Below are positions 27,543-36,869 of a stretch of 64,000 nt of DNA, in pieces (the stretch's first letter is position 1; every line of letters starts with the position of its first letter). This stretch comes from Haliea sp. (lineage in GTDB: Bacteria; Pseudomonadota; Gammaproteobacteria; Pseudomonadales; Halieaceae): assembly GCA_002692965.1 (NCBI GenBank), contig NZNC01000015.1, forward strand, positions 62,001-126,000. Direction: 5' to 3'. The position numbers were made by a program, and so were the translations under genes. The notes beneath the pieces were generated by a model, which saw only the letters and a program-made list of their open reading frames with translations, searched no databases and was not told where the DNA came from.

Positions 27543-28397
27543 TCAGCCTGAGCTTAGCCGGTTTTCCTGGAAATGCCATAGGCGCACGATCTCCAGACGG
27601 TCGGTAGTAGCCTTGAGCGCCGGGGGAAAGGGCGCAAAGGGGGCCGCCATGCGCACGATCTTCAGCGCGGCCTCATCCAGCACCGCGTGGCCAGAGGAGC
27701 TGAGGACGCGGCTTTCCAGCAGCTGCCCCAGGTGGTCCACTACCACCAGCAGGCGCAGGCTGCCGTAGATGCCGTAGCGAATTGAAGCCTCGGGATAGTA
27801 CTGGTTGCCCACATTCTCGACCCGTCGCTCCCAGTCGTGCAGGTAGGCTGCATCGACCGCGGCGCGAGCGCTGGCTGCGGTGATCCGGCGTGTCCTCGGC
27901 GCCCTCGAGGCCTCCGCCTGAACCGACTCCTCGGGAGCATCGTTGAGGGACGCTTCCCGGGCCGGCAGCGGGGACGCAATGCCCTGTCGCCCCTGGTCGA
28001 GGCGCGCCACCGCACTGACGGTATCCCGGGCCTCCGGGGGTGGCAGGTCACTGCTGCGGGTCGTGATTACCTGACGGTTGTGCTGCTGCCGGGCATCCTG
28101 CTCGGCGCGTTGGGCCACCTGGCCGGCCGGCAGCGGCAGTGCCTGCCCCCCCGCGAGCCGCGAGTGCTCGGCCTGGTCGCCACTGCCCTGCTGGTGCTGC
28201 TGGGCCAGGTGGTCGGCCTGTTCGGGCGCAATATCGCTGCGAACCCGCGCCAGGGTGACCTCGAGCTGAGGCGCGTCGTAGGCCTCCTCCAGGGCGCTGA
28301 AGCCCAGCCCCAGCAAGAGAATCACATGCAGCGCCAGCGCCAGGAACAGGGCGATGGAAAAGCCGTCGCGCGGCTGTCGAGTGACTGCAGTAGCCAT
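27543..28397 (-). CDS. tonB: TonB-family energy-transducing protein
   Basis: 284 aa. One N-terminal membrane anchor (about 13-35, 'FSIALFLALALHVILLLGLGF') is followed by a ~165-residue Gln/Ala/Arg-rich periplasmic spacer. The C-terminal TonB domain (about 195-284) has 'YYPEASIRYGIYGSLRLLVVVDHLGQL' split around residues 195-225, then 'SSSGHAVLDEAALKIVRMAAPFAPFP'. The spacer is not the usual Pro-Lys repeat. Position between gshB and algH matches Pseudomonas tonB3, which is implicated in twitching motility as well as transport. Here pilT/pilU lie close by. ExbB/ExbD are not in the window. Confidence 0.9.
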   Translation of the reverse strand: MATAVTRQPRDGFSIALFLALALHVILLLGLGFSALEEAYDAPQLEVTLARVRSDIAPEQADHLAQQHQQGSGDQAEHSRLAGGQALPLPAGQVAQRAEQDARQQHNRQVITTRSSDLPPPEARDTVSAVARLDQGRQGIASPLPAREASLNDAPEESVQAEASRAPRTRRITAASARAAVDAAYLHDWERRVENVGNQYYPEASIRYGIYGSLRLLVVVDHLGQLLESRVLSSSGHAVLDEAALKIVRMAAPFAPFPPALKATTDRLEIVRLWHFQENRLSSG

Positions 28398-28403
28398 GGC
28401 TCG

Positions 28404-29354
28404 CTAGCGTCCGAGTTGCTCCTGAATACAGTCCATCAACTGGCCACCGATGTCCAGCTCGTAGGCACGGTCAATCTCGCGAATACAGGTCGGGCTGGTG
28501 ACATTGATTTCGGTAAGATAATCGCCGATCACGTCCAGACCGACGAAGTAGAGCCCCTTGTCCCGCAGTGTGGGACCCACCTGCTCGGCGATCCAGCGGT
28601 CGCGATCAGTCAGGGGCTGCGCGCGACCGGTCCCCCCCGCCGCCAGGTTGCCGCGGGATTCCCCCACCGAGGGCACCCGCGCCAGGCAGTAGGGCAGCGG
28701 CTCGCCGTTGATCATCAGGATGCGCTTGTCGCCATCGACGATCTCGGGGATGTAGCGTTGGGCCATGATGCTCTTGCGCCCGTGCTCGGTCAGGGTCTCG
28801 AGGATCACCGACAGGTTGGGATCGCCCTCACGCACCCGGAAAATGGCGGTACCGCCCATGCCGTCCAGGGGTTTGAAGATGACATCCCCGTGCTCCCGGT
28901 AAAAGGCCTTGAGCCGCGAGGCATCCCGGCTCACCAGCACCGGCGGGCAGCATTGGGGAAAGAGTGTGGCAAAGACTTTTTCGTTGCAGTCCCGCAGGCT
29001 CTGGCAGCGGTTGACCACCAGGGTGCCCCGGCGCTCGGCGGCCTCCAGGATGTAGGTGGCGTAGACATATTCATTGTCGAAGGGCGGGGCCTTGCGCATC
29101 AGGATCACGTCGAGGTCCGCCAGATCGACGTCCTCCGCGGGCTCCAGGTTGAACCAGGACTCCGGGTCGTGGAAGACCGTCAAGCGGGCCATGCGCGCCC
29201 TGGGCACGCCCTGTTCCAGGTAGAGGTCGCCAGGCTCCATGTAATGGAGCTGCCAGTCCCGCGCCTGGGCGGCCCAGAGCATGGCCAGGGTACTGTCCTT
29301 CTTGTAGTGGATGTCGGCAATGGGGTCCATGACGACCCCCAGCTTGATGCTCAT
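28404..29354 (-). CDS. gshB: glutathione synthetase
   Basis: 316 aa ATP-grasp enzyme joining gamma-glutamylcysteine to glycine. The start is the ATG at 29352-29354 ('SIKLGVVMDPIADIHYKKDSTL'); the frame continues upstream in non-coding sequence. Motifs: 'FDNEYVYATYILEAAERRG', the ATP-grasp 'VIFKPLDGMGGTAIFRV', the flexible loop 'GESRGNLAAGGTGRAQPLT' and 'FVGLDVIGDYLTEINVTSPT'. It leads gshB-tonB-algH-ruvX with very short gaps (6 and 13 bp, then an overlap). Confidence 0.97.
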   Translation of the reverse strand: MSIKLGVVMDPIADIHYKKDSTLAMLWAAQARDWQLHYMEPGDLYLEQGVPRARMARLTVFHDPESWFNLEPAEDVDLADLDVILMRKAPPFDNEYVYATYILEAAERRGTLVVNRCQSLRDCNEKVFATLFPQCCPPVLVSRDASRLKAFYREHGDVIFKPLDGMGGTAIFRVREGDPNLSVILETLTEHGRKSIMAQRYIPEIVDGDKRILMINGEPLPYCLARVPSVGESRGNLAAGGTGRAQPLTDRDRWIAEQVGPTLRDKGLYFVGLDVIGDYLTEINVTSPTCIREIDRAYELDIGGQLMDCIQEQLGR

Positions 29355-29523
29355 GGGCGGGGCTTCCTGCGCACTGCGAAAAGAGCGGTCAACATACGCA
29401 AGCACCCGCGCTGGCGCAAGACTGCCGTGTACCGCGCCGATGCGAGTGTCGCGGCCGGGATCCGCCTCCACGCCTCTGTCATAATACGCGCCTGCCCCGA
29501 TCTGCCGAAGCGAATGCCCCGCC

Positions 29524-30711
29524 ATGCCCCGACTCCACGAACTGTTCACCGCCCGCGTACGCGACCTCGCCTCCGATGGCAGCGGCATCGTGCCTCACCC
29601 GGATGGACAGGTATTCTTTGTTCCCGGCGTCTGGCCCGGCGAATTCGCCCAGTTCCGTGTCAGCGGTTTCCGCAAGCGCCACGGCTTTGCCGAGCTGGTG
29701 GCCCTGGAGGAGGCCCACCCGGAGCGCATGCAACCACCCTGTGTGCACCACGGGGTCGGCCCGGGGCACTGCGGCGGCTGTCCCTGGCAATTCATGAGCT
29801 ACCCGGCCCAGCTGGCAGCCAAGGAAGCGCGCGTGCGGCAGGCGCTGGTGGGGCTCGGCCTGGATTCCGTGATGGCGCCCGTTCTGCCCTCCCCCCTGAC
29901 ACTCGGCTACCGCAATCGCGCACAATTGAAAAGCGACGGCCAGAGCCTGGGCTATGTGGCAAGCAACAGCCGCCAGTTGGTGGATGTCCAGGACTGCCCC
30001 ATTCTCAGCCGACACAACCGCGAAACCCTGGCGACCCTGCGCGCGCGACTCCCCGAGACCGCCTGGCGTCCGGCACGCAAACAGGACTGGACCACCCTGG
30101 ATATTGACGAAGACCTGCCGGTGGGCGAGGCATCGATCAACAGCCGGCGCCCCTTCCAGCAGGGCAACAGCGCCCAGAACCAGCGCATGCGGGACTGGCT
30201 GCGGCAAACCGTCGCCGCCCTGCCCGGGGACTGGCCGGTGGTGGAATTGTTTGCCGGCTCGGGCAACTTCACCGAGGTACTCAGCGCCCGCGGGTTTGAG
30301 CACATACTGGCGGTGGAGGGGCAGGGAGAGGCCATCGACAGGCTCGCAGCCCGGAACCTGACGGGAGTCAGCTCACTGGCCTGCAATTTGTTCCAGGCTG
30401 CAGGCCTGGCGCAAACCCGGCAGGCCCTGACGAAACCGCGACTGCTGGTGCTGGACCCACCCCGGGACGGCTTTGCCCTGATGCCCCAGGCACTCGCGGG
30501 CTGGAAATCCCTGGCGGTGGTCCTGTACATCGCCTGCGACGTCGCCACCTTCCGCCGGGATGTCCGCCACCTGCTCGAGGCCGGCTTTACCACCGAGGCC
30601 ATCCAGCCCCTGGACCTGTTCCCCCACACGCCCCACGTGGAACTGATGGCGAGTTTTCAGCGCCCCATGAAGCGGCCGCGATCGGCCTCGTCGAAGGACA
30701 GGTCCTCGTGA
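29524..30711 (+). CDS. RNA 5-methyluridine methyltransferase, TrmA/RlmC/RlmD family
   Basis: 395 aa. An N-terminal TRAM-like domain is followed by a probable [4Fe-4S] site with cysteines at 73, 83, 86 and near 159. The first spacing (C-x9-C-x2-C) is longer than the usual C-x5-C-x2-C. The C-terminal Rossmann domain has 'ELFAGSGNFTEVLSARG', 'LVLDPPRDG' and the catalytic cysteine in 'LYIACDVATFRRD'. It methylates U in tRNA or 23S rRNA; which position cannot be told from sequence. Its last 55 bp overlap, tail to tail, the end of pilU on the opposite strand, and the C-terminal 'KRPRSASSKDRSS' tail comes from that overlap. Confidence 0.85.
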   Translation: MPRLHELFTARVRDLASDGSGIVPHPDGQVFFVPGVWPGEFAQFRVSGFRKRHGFAELVALEEAHPERMQPPCVHHGVGPGHCGGCPWQFMSYPAQLAAKEARVRQALVGLGLDSVMAPVLPSPLTLGYRNRAQLKSDGQSLGYVASNSRQLVDVQDCPILSRHNRETLATLRARLPETAWRPARKQDWTTLDIDEDLPVGEASINSRRPFQQGNSAQNQRMRDWLRQTVAALPGDWPVVELFAGSGNFTEVLSARGFEHILAVEGQGEAIDRLAARNLTGVSSLACNLFQAAGLAQTRQALTKPRLLVLDPPRDGFALMPQALAGWKSLAVVLYIACDVATFRRDVRHLLEAGFTTEAIQPLDLFPHTPHVELMASFQRPMKRPRSASSKDRSS

Positions 30712-31793
30712 GCCTCGAAACCGCTGCGCCCCTTCTCGAACATCTTGATCGCCAGGCGGACTTCGTTGGCGGAGTCGGCGTAACGCAGCGCCTCTTCCAC
30801 GCTGATGAGATTGTCCTTGTAGGACTGGATCAGTGACTGGTCCAGGGTCTGCATGCCCAGCTCGGTGGACTTGGCCATCAGCTCCTTGATCAGGTGCACT
30901 TCGCCCTTGCGGATGTAGTCCTGCACCAGCGGCGTGTTGAGCAGGATCTCCACCACCGGCGTCCGCCCCTTGCCGTCCTTCCGCGGCAGCAACTGCTGGG
31001 CCACCATCGCCTTGAGGTTGAGGGACAGGTCCATCCACACCTGATGGTGCAAGTCCGAGGGGAAGAAGCTCAGGATGCGATCGAGGGCCTGGTTGGCGTT
31101 GTTGGCGTGCAGGGTGCAGAGGCAGAGGTGGCCGGTCTCGGCGAAGGTCAGCGCCTGTGACATGGTCTCGGCGGAGCGCACTTCCCCGATCAGGATCACA
31201 TCGGGCGCCTGGCGCAGGGTGTTCTTGAGGGCCACGTCAAAGGACTCGGTATCCACCCCCACTTCCCGCTGGGTCACCAGGCACTTGCCGTGCTCGTGGA
31301 TGAACTCGATCGGGTCCTCGATGCTGATGATGTGGCCGCGACTGTTCTGATTGCGGTAGCCGACCATGGCCGCCAGTGAGGTCGACTTGCCGGTGCCGGT
31401 GGCACCCACGAAGATCACCAGCCCGCGCTTGGTCATCGACAGGTCCTTGATGATCCGTGGCAGCCCGAGATCGTCGATTTCGGGAATCACCGTCTCGATG
31501 CGGCGCAGCACCAGCTCGAAGCGACCGCGCTGCACCAGCGCGCTGGCGCGAAAGCGGCCAATGTCATCCCGCACCAGGGCAAAATTGCACTCCCGGGTGC
31601 GCAGGAACTCCTCCTGCTGGCTCTCGTTCATCGCCGAGAGCACCAGCGCCCGAGCCTCATCCTCACTGAGTCGGTGGTCGCTGACCGGGTAGACCTGACC
31701 ATCGACCTTGATCGCCAGCGGCGCTCCGGCAGTGATGAACCCATCCGACGCTTTCTTTTCCACTATGCTGCGCAGGAGATCTTCGATTCGCAT
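30657..31793 (-). CDS. pilU: type IV pilus retraction ATPase accessory motor PilU
   Basis: 378 aa from ATG 31791-31793, 8-9 bp after GGAGGG. It shows the N-terminal PAS-like domain, Walker A 'GATGTGKSTSLAAM' near 132, the aspartate box 'ISIEDPIEFIHEHGKC', Walker B 'DVILIGEVRSAETM' and the His box 'TGHLCLCTLHANN'. The length and C-terminal extension distinguish it from PilT. It works with PilT to depolymerise pilin at the inner membrane during twitching. It starts 19 bp after the pilT stop. Its 3' end overlaps the convergent RNA methyltransferase gene. Confidence 0.94.
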   Translation of the reverse strand: MRIEDLLRSIVEKKASDGFITAGAPLAIKVDGQVYPVSDHRLSEDEARALVLSAMNESQQEEFLRTRECNFALVRDDIGRFRASALVQRGRFELVLRRIETVIPEIDDLGLPRIIKDLSMTKRGLVIFVGATGTGKSTSLAAMVGYRNQNSRGHIISIEDPIEFIHEHGKCLVTQREVGVDTESFDVALKNTLRQAPDVILIGEVRSAETMSQALTFAETGHLCLCTLHANNANQALDRILSFFPSDLHHQVWMDLSLNLKAMVAQQLLPRKDGKGRTPVVEILLNTPLVQDYIRKGEVHLIKELMAKSTELGMQTLDQSLIQSYKDNLISVEEALRYADSANEVRLAIKMFEKGRSGFEAHEDLSFDEADRGRFMGR

Positions 31794-31812
31794 GGCTGCT
31801 GCCCTCCGGGCC

Positions 31813-32847
31813 TCAGAAATTTTCCGGCATACGCGCCTTTTCGCGGGCGACATCGCGACTGACGATGCGCTTTTCCACCAATTGCAGCAGGCTCTGGTCC
31901 ATGGTCTGCATACCCACCGCCTGACCGGTCTGGATCGCCGAGTACATCTGCGCCACCTTGTCTTCGCGGATCAGATTGCGAATGGCCGAGGTGCCGCGCA
32001 TGATCTCGTGGGCCGCAACCCGCCCACCGTTGACGCGCTTGAGCAGCGTCTGGGATACCACCGCCTGCAGCGACTCGGAAAGCATGGAGCGAACCATGTC
32101 TTTCTCCGCGGCGGGAAAGACGTCAACCACCCGGTCGATGGTCTTGGCGGCGGAGGTCGTGTGCAGCGTGCCGAACACCAGGTGACCGGTCTCGGCAGCC
32201 GTGAGGGCCAGGCGAATGGTTTCCAGGTCGCGCATTTCCCCCACCAGGATGATGTCCGGGTCTTCCCGCAGGGCCGAGCGCAGGGCCTCGGCGAAGCCCA
32301 GGGTATCGCGGTGCACCTCGCGCTGGTTGACCAGGCACTTCTTGCTGTCGTGCACGAATTCGATCGGATCCTCGATAGTGAGGATGTGCTCGTACTTGTG
32401 ATCGTTGATGTAGTCGATCATCGCCGCCAGGGTGGTCGACTTGCCCGAGCCCGTCGGGCCCGTCACCAGTACCAGGCCCCGGGGCATCATGCAGATATCG
32501 CGGAAGACCTGGCCCATGCCCAGGTCCTCCATGGTCAGGACCTTGGAGGGAATGGTGCGGAATACCGCGCCCGAGCCGCGGTTCTGGTTAAAGGCGTTGA
32601 CCCGGAAGCGCGCTACGCCGGGGACTTCAAAAGAGAAGTCCGTCTCCAGGAACTCCTCGTAGTCCCGGCGCTGCTTGTCGTTCATGATGTCGTAGATCAG
32701 GTCGTGGACCTGCTTGTGCTCCAGGGGCGGCAGGTTGATGCGGCGCACGTCGCCGTCGACCCGGATCATGGGAGGCAGACCCGCCGACAGGTGCAAGTCC
32801 GAGGCGCCCTGTTTGGCGCTGAAGGCGAGAAGCTCGGTGATATCCAC
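31813..32847 (-). CDS. pilT: type IV pilus retraction ATPase PilT
   Basis: 344 aa, the exact usual size, starting at GTG (32845-32847) with a near-perfect AGGAGG 7 bp upstream; an in-frame extension upstream is not needed. It shows 'ASDLHLSAGLPPMIRVDGDVRR', Walker A 'GPTGSGKSTTLAAMIDYIN', Walker B 'DIILVGEMRDLETI' and 'TGHLVFGTLHTTSAAKTIDRVVDVFP'. It is a hexameric inner-membrane-associated motor that retracts type IV pili for twitching and DNA uptake. Divergent from yggS; the pilT-pilU / yggS-proC layout is the Pseudomonas one. Confidence 0.97.
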   Translation of the reverse strand: MDITELLAFSAKQGASDLHLSAGLPPMIRVDGDVRRINLPPLEHKQVHDLIYDIMNDKQRRDYEEFLETDFSFEVPGVARFRVNAFNQNRGSGAVFRTIPSKVLTMEDLGMGQVFRDICMMPRGLVLVTGPTGSGKSTTLAAMIDYINDHKYEHILTIEDPIEFVHDSKKCLVNQREVHRDTLGFAEALRSALREDPDIILVGEMRDLETIRLALTAAETGHLVFGTLHTTSAAKTIDRVVDVFPAAEKDMVRSMLSESLQAVVSQTLLKRVNGGRVAAHEIMRGTSAIRNLIREDKVAQMYSAIQTGQAVGMQTMDQSLLQLVEKRIVSRDVAREKARMPENF

Positions 32848-32911
32848 AGTGTTCCTCCTGGAAACCGCTGCCACGTCCGGCGATTGTCTCGCCGGCGGGG
32901 ACGCGAAACGC

Positions 32912-32917
32912 TACTAT
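32912..32917 (+). promoter_or_regulatory. -10 element placing the yggS transcript start at its ATG
   Basis: TACTAT is 8 bp before the ATG at 32925, so transcription should begin at about 32924-32925 and the mRNA would be leaderless. No Shine-Dalgarno is visible. The best -35-like hexamer (TTGTCT, 32884-32889) is too far away (22 bp), so this is suggestive only. Confidence 0.35.
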
Positions 32918-32924
32918 GCGCCCC

Positions 32925-33617
32925 ATGGACGCGAAAACCCTACAGCACAACTATGCCCGGCTGCTCGAAAGAGTACGTCTCGCGGCGGAAAAATACCAGC
33001 GCCAGCCGGAGCGTGTTCGCATCCTCGCGGTTAGCAAGACCCGCAGTGCCGAAGAGATCCGCGAGGCCGCAGTTCTGGGTCTCCGCGCCTTCGGTGAAAA
33101 CTACCTGCAGGAAGCCCGGGAAAAAATGGAGGTGCTGCGGGAGCTGGACCTGGAGTGGCACTTCATCGGGCCGATCCAGTCGAACAAGACCCGGGCCATC
33201 GCCGAGACCTTCGACTGGGTTCACAGCGTGGACCGGGAGAAAGTGGCACGCCGCCTCAGTGAGCAGCGCCCGCCGGCCATGCCACCACTGCAGGTCTGTC
33301 TGCAGGTGAATGTCTCCGGCGAAGCCACCAAGGCGGGGGTGAGCCCCGAGGCCCTGCCGGAGCTGGCCCGCATCGTGGCAACGCTGCCACGTCTGCAACT
33401 GCGCGGCCTGATGGCCATTCCGGCGGCAAGCGATGATGTCAACGCCCAGCGACGCGCCTTTGCCACCCTGCGCCACTGCCTGGAGGGACTGCCGTCCGGG
33501 CTGGACACCCTGTCCATGGGAATGTCCGGCGACCTGGAAGCGGCCATCGCCGAGGGCTCCACCCTGGTGCGTATCGGCACCGACCTGTTCGGTCCGCGCC
33601 CGCGTCCCGCGAACTGA
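32925..33617 (+). CDS. yggS: PLP homeostasis protein YggS/PROSC
   Basis: 230 aa, single-domain alanine-racemase-like barrel binding PLP. PLP lysine in 'ILAVSKTRSAEEI' (near 37), 'AFGENYLQEAREKME', 'LEWHFIGPIQSNKTRAI', 'NVSGEATKAG', 'SMGMSGDLEAAIAEGSTLVRIGTDLFG'. It buffers pyridoxal phosphate and affects amino-acid metabolism. An ATG nine bases upstream (32916) is in frame, but it falls within the -10 element; I prefer 32925. It is followed by proC after a 104-bp gap containing a promoter, and is divergent from pilT. Confidence 0.94.
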   Translation: MDAKTLQHNYARLLERVRLAAEKYQRQPERVRILAVSKTRSAEEIREAAVLGLRAFGENYLQEAREKMEVLRELDLEWHFIGPIQSNKTRAIAETFDWVHSVDREKVARRLSEQRPPAMPPLQVCLQVNVSGEATKAGVSPEALPELARIVATLPRLQLRGLMAIPAASDDVNAQRRAFATLRHCLEGLPSGLDTLSMGMSGDLEAAIAEGSTLVRIGTDLFGPRPRPAN

Positions 33618-33721
33618 CAGAGGGCCCCGCGGGCGGCCCGGAAGGACCCGACAACGGATGATTTTGCCCGCGGCCGCCGTGTATACTGGCCTATTTGCAA
33701 GCTCACGGGATAGGTGACTTC

Positions 33722-34537
33722 TTGGCGACTGCAACCCTGACCTTTATCGGCGCCGGCAACATGGCCGCCAGCATTCTCGGCGGCCTCCTCGCCAGCGGCT
33801 ATCCGGCAACATCGCTGCGTGCCGCCGACCCCCTGCCGGCCAGCCACGAGCGGCTGCGCCAACTGGGTGACCTGGCGCTGTACAGCGACAATGCCGAGGC
33901 CTGTATCGGCAGCGACGTGGTCGTACTGGCGGTCAAGCCGCAGATCATGGATCAGGCCATGGCCGAGATCCGCGAGGCTGTGGCCAGCACCGGAGCCCTG
34001 GTTATCTCGATCGCCGCGGGCACCACCCTGGGAACCATTCAAGCTGCCCTCGGTGAGCAGACCCCGGTCGTGCGCTGCATGCCCAACACGCCGGCACTGG
34101 TGGGTGCCGGCGCCACCGCACTCTACGCCAGCCCGCAGGTCTCCAGCGCCCAGCGCAAGCTGGCGGAGACCGTGCTCGGCGCCGTCGGCATCACCCGCTG
34201 GGTACCCCGGGAGACGGACCTGGACGCCGCCACCGCCCTTTCCGGCAGCGGCCCCGCCTACTTCTTCCTGTTTACCGAGGCGATGATCAACGCCGCCTGT
34301 GACATGGGCCTGGATCGCGAGACCGCCACCGCCCTGGCGCAGCAGACGGCCCTGGGCGCCGCCCGCATGGCGCTGGAGGGTGACGCCGATCTGATGGAGC
34401 TGCGGCGACGGGTCACCAGCCCCGGCGGCACCACCGAACGCGCCGTGGAATGCTTCGAACACGAGGGCCTGCGCGAACTGGTCAATCACGCCATGGACGC
34501 TGCCCGGCAGCGCGCCGAAGAAATGGGAGCGAGCTGA
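33722..34537 (+). CDS. proC: pyrroline-5-carboxylate reductase
   Basis: 271 aa. Last step of proline synthesis (NAD(P)H reduction of P5C). The start is TTG 33722 with AGGTGA six bases upstream; the frame is open further back, but 'LTFIGAGNMAASILGGLL' needs to be close to the N-terminus. It has 'VVLAVKPQIMDQ', 'RCMPNTPALVGAGATALY', 'ALSGSGPAYFFLFTEAM' and 'LRRRVTSPGGTTERAV'. A TATACT -10 element lies at 33682-33687. Stop TGA abuts the GTG of yggT directly, so the two are translated as a unit. Confidence 0.96.
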   Translation: MATATLTFIGAGNMAASILGGLLASGYPATSLRAADPLPASHERLRQLGDLALYSDNAEACIGSDVVVLAVKPQIMDQAMAEIREAVASTGALVISIAAGTTLGTIQAALGEQTPVVRCMPNTPALVGAGATALYASPQVSSAQRKLAETVLGAVGITRWVPRETDLDAATALSGSGPAYFFLFTEAMINAACDMGLDRETATALAQQTALGAARMALEGDADLMELRRRVTSPGGTTERAVECFEHEGLRELVNHAMDAARQRAEEMGAS

Positions 34538-35125
34538 GTGGGGGCCTTCAACGAAATCTTCGCCTACCTGATCCAGACGGTCATTCACCTGGCCCTGTTT
34601 GCCGTGCTCCTGCGATTTATCCTCCAGGCCGTGCAGGCAGACTTCTACAACCCCATCAGTCAGTTCGTGGTGCGCGTGACCAACCCCCTCGTCTTGCCCC
34701 TGCGCCGGGTAGTCCCGGGGCTGGCCGGCCTGGACATGGCCTCCCTGCTACTCGCACTGCTGCTGCAGTTGCTGGCCATCATCAGCATGCTGCTGCTGTA
34801 CCGCGCCGGGCTGCCCAACATCGGGGTGTTGCTGGCCTGGGCCAGCGTCGGCTTGGTCGGCCTGGTGGTCAACATCTACTTTTTTGCCCTGCTGGCCATG
34901 ATCATTCTGAGCTGGGTGGCAGGCGGGTCGCGCCATCCCGCTATTATTCTCCTCTACCAGGTTACCGAACCGGTCATGGCCCCCTTCCGCCGTCTGCTGC
35001 CCACGGCAGGAGGACTGGACTTCTCTCCGATTCTGGTATTTATTCTGATCAACGTCATCCAGATCGCCCTGCGCCATCTCGCCGCGGGCATGGGTCTGCC
35101 CCCGGCCCTGGTTATCGGCCTCTGA
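34538..35125 (+). CDS. yggT: YggT family integral membrane protein
   Basis: 195 aa with two tandem YGGT units, each with two hydrophobic segments: about 5-30 and 65-95, then 100-130 and 165-190. The conserved '[28 protein letters not shown]' stretch (about 33-60) is echoed by '[28 protein letters not shown]' in the second half. The GTG start directly follows the proC stop. Inner-membrane protein of unsettled role, linked in various bacteria to osmotic tolerance or cell-envelope organisation. Neighbours proC and metX are as in Pseudomonas. Confidence 0.93.
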   Translation: MGAFNEIFAYLIQTVIHLALFAVLLRFILQAVQADFYNPISQFVVRVTNPLVLPLRRVVPGLAGLDMASLLLALLLQLLAIISMLLLYRAGLPNIGVLLAWASVGLVGLVVNIYFFALLAMIILSWVAGGSRHPAIILLYQVTEPVMAPFRRLLPTAGGLDFSPILVFILINVIQIALRHLAAGMGLPPALVIGL

Positions 35126-35132
35126 GTCCGCC

Positions 35133-36269
35133 ATGAATTCCGACAGCGTCGGCATTGTCACTCCACAGTGCGCTGAGTTCGATCAGCCCCTGACCCTCGC
35201 CTGCGGACGGGTGTTGCCGCGCTACCAGTTGATGTACGAAACCTACGGCGAGCTGAACGCCCAGGCCAGCAATGCCGTGCTGATCTGCCACGCCCTGAGC
35301 GGTCACCATCACGCCGCCGGTTACCACAGTGACGAGGATCGCAAGCCCGGCTGGTGGGAGGCCTGCATTGGCCCGGGCAAGCCCATCGATACCAACCGCT
35401 TTTTCGTGGTCAGCCTGAATAACCTCGGCGGTTGCCACGGCTCCACCGGGCCAGCCAGCATCAACCCGGAAACCGGCGAACCCTGGGGCCCCGACTTCCC
35501 ACCCCTGCGGGTTCGCGACTGGGTGCACAGCCAGGCGCGCCTGGCCGACCGCCTCGGCATTCACACCTGGGCCGCGGTCATCGGCGGCAGCCTGGGGGGC
35601 ATGCAGGCCATGCGCTGGGCACTGGAATACCCGGATCGCGTCCGCCACTGCGTGGTCATTGCCTCCGCCATGCGCCTGAGCGCCCAGAACATCGCCTTCA
35701 ACGAGATTGCCCGGCAGGCCATTCAATCGGACCCCGACTATGCCGAAGGCCACTACCTGAAAGCCGACAAGGTCCCCGCGCGCGGGCTGTCCCTGGCGCG
35801 CATGGTCGGCCACATCACCTATCTGTCGGATAATGCCATGGCGAGCAAATTCGGTCGCGACCTGCGCACCGGCAGCCTGGAGCTGGGGGACGAAGACCAG
35901 GCGGAATTTCAGGTTCAGAGCTACCTGCGCTACCAAGGCAGCCGCTTTTCCGGCAGCTTCGACGCCAACACCTACATCCTGATGACGCGGGCCCTGGACT
36001 GGTTCGACCTGGCCCGGGAGTACGGCGATGACCCGGTAGCGGCGTTCCGGCATGCCCGCTGCAGCTTCCTGGTGATCTCCTTTTCCACGGACTGGCGCTT
36101 CTCGCCGCATCGCTCACGGGAAATTGTCGACGCCCTGATCGCCGCTGACCGCCCGGTCAGCTACGCGGAGATCGAAGCAGACGAGGGCCACGATGCCTTC
36201 CTGATGCCCATCCCCCGCTACCTGGACACTTTCGCCGCCTGGATGCGACGCGTGGGAGAACACCGCTGA
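35133..36269 (+). CDS. metX: homoserine O-acyltransferase MetX
   Basis: 378 aa alpha/beta-hydrolase-fold enzyme that acylates homoserine (acetyl or succinyl donor) at the start of methionine synthesis. It shows '[18 protein letters not shown]' (near 48-65), '[20 protein letters not shown]', the nucleophile elbow '[13 protein letters not shown]', a late Asp in 'FSTDWRF' and His in 'EGHDAFL'. Whether it prefers acetyl- or succinyl-CoA cannot be settled by eye. Its stop overlaps the metW start (one base). It links with the SAM/methionine cycle genes at 21-26 kb, though no SahR-like palindrome precedes it. Confidence 0.95.
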   Translation: MNSDSVGIVTPQCAEFDQPLTLACGRVLPRYQLMYETYGELNAQASNAVLICHALSGHHHAAGYHSDEDRKPGWWEACIGPGKPIDTNRFFVVSLNNLGGCHGSTGPASINPETGEPWGPDFPPLRVRDWVHSQARLADRLGIHTWAAVIGGSLGGMQAMRWALEYPDRVRHCVVIASAMRLSAQNIAFNEIARQAIQSDPDYAEGHYLKADKVPARGLSLARMVGHITYLSDNAMASKFGRDLRTGSLELGDEDQAEFQVQSYLRYQGSRFSGSFDANTYILMTRALDWFDLAREYGDDPVAAFRHARCSFLVISFSTDWRFSPHRSREIVDALIAADRPVSYAEIEADEGHDAFLMPIPRYLDTFAAWMRRVGEHR

Positions 36270-36859
36270 TGCGCCTCGACCTGACCCATATCCAGCGCTG
36301 GATTACACCGGGCTCCCGGGTACTCGACCTGGGCTGTGGCGAAGGTGAATTCCTGCAGCGGCTGCAGCAGGAACGGGGGGTGCGCGGCCTGGGGCTGGAG
36401 ATCAATCCGGAGAAGATCACCCGGGCCCTCGGGCGCGGCCTGGACATCGTCGAGCAGGACATGGACGCCGGCCTGGGCAATTTCCCCGACCACAGCTTCG
36501 ACACGGTGGTCATGGCCCACGCCCTGCAGGCGGTGCACTACCCGGACCGGGTGCTGGAGGAAATGCTGCGTATCGGTCACCAGGGTATCGTGACCTTCCC
36601 CAATTTCGGCCACTGGCTGTGCCGCGTCCACCTGGGCACCCGCGGTCGCATGCCGGTCTCCAAATTCATGCCCTACCACTGGTACGACACCCCCAACATC
36701 CACTTCTGCACGGTGAAGGATTTCGAGGCCCTATGCGAGGCGCGCGGTATCCGCATCCTGGCCCGGGACATGGTCGGTAACACCGAAGGCCGGCCGATGC
36801 TGGCCAGCGCATGGCCCAACCTGTTTGCCCTGACCGCCATCTACCTGATCAGCCGCTGA
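36269..36859 (+). CDS. metW: methionine biosynthesis protein MetW
   Basis: 196 aa with a methyltransferase-like fold: 'VLDLGCGEGEFLQRLQQERG' near 18-37, 'GLEINPEKITRALGRGLDIVEQDMD', 'MAHALQAVHYPDRVLEEMLRIG' and 'FPNFGHWLCRVHLGTRGRMPVS'. MetW is always paired with MetX and is needed for full MetX activity in several proteobacteria; its own catalysis is unproven. The ATG overlaps the last base of the metX stop (TGATG), a translational-coupling layout. Confidence 0.95.
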   Translation: MRLDLTHIQRWITPGSRVLDLGCGEGEFLQRLQQERGVRGLGLEINPEKITRALGRGLDIVEQDMDAGLGNFPDHSFDTVVMAHALQAVHYPDRVLEEMLRIGHQGIVTFPNFGHWLCRVHLGTRGRMPVSKFMPYHWYDTPNIHFCTVKDFEALCEARGIRILARDMVGNTEGRPMLASAWPNLFALTAIYLISR

Positions 36860-36869
36860 GGTATCCGCC

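Noticed and set aside
27837-30107. 756-residue plus-strand frame opposite tonB and gshB
   Set aside because: Antisense shadow crossing two real genes and their spacer; no recognisable domain.
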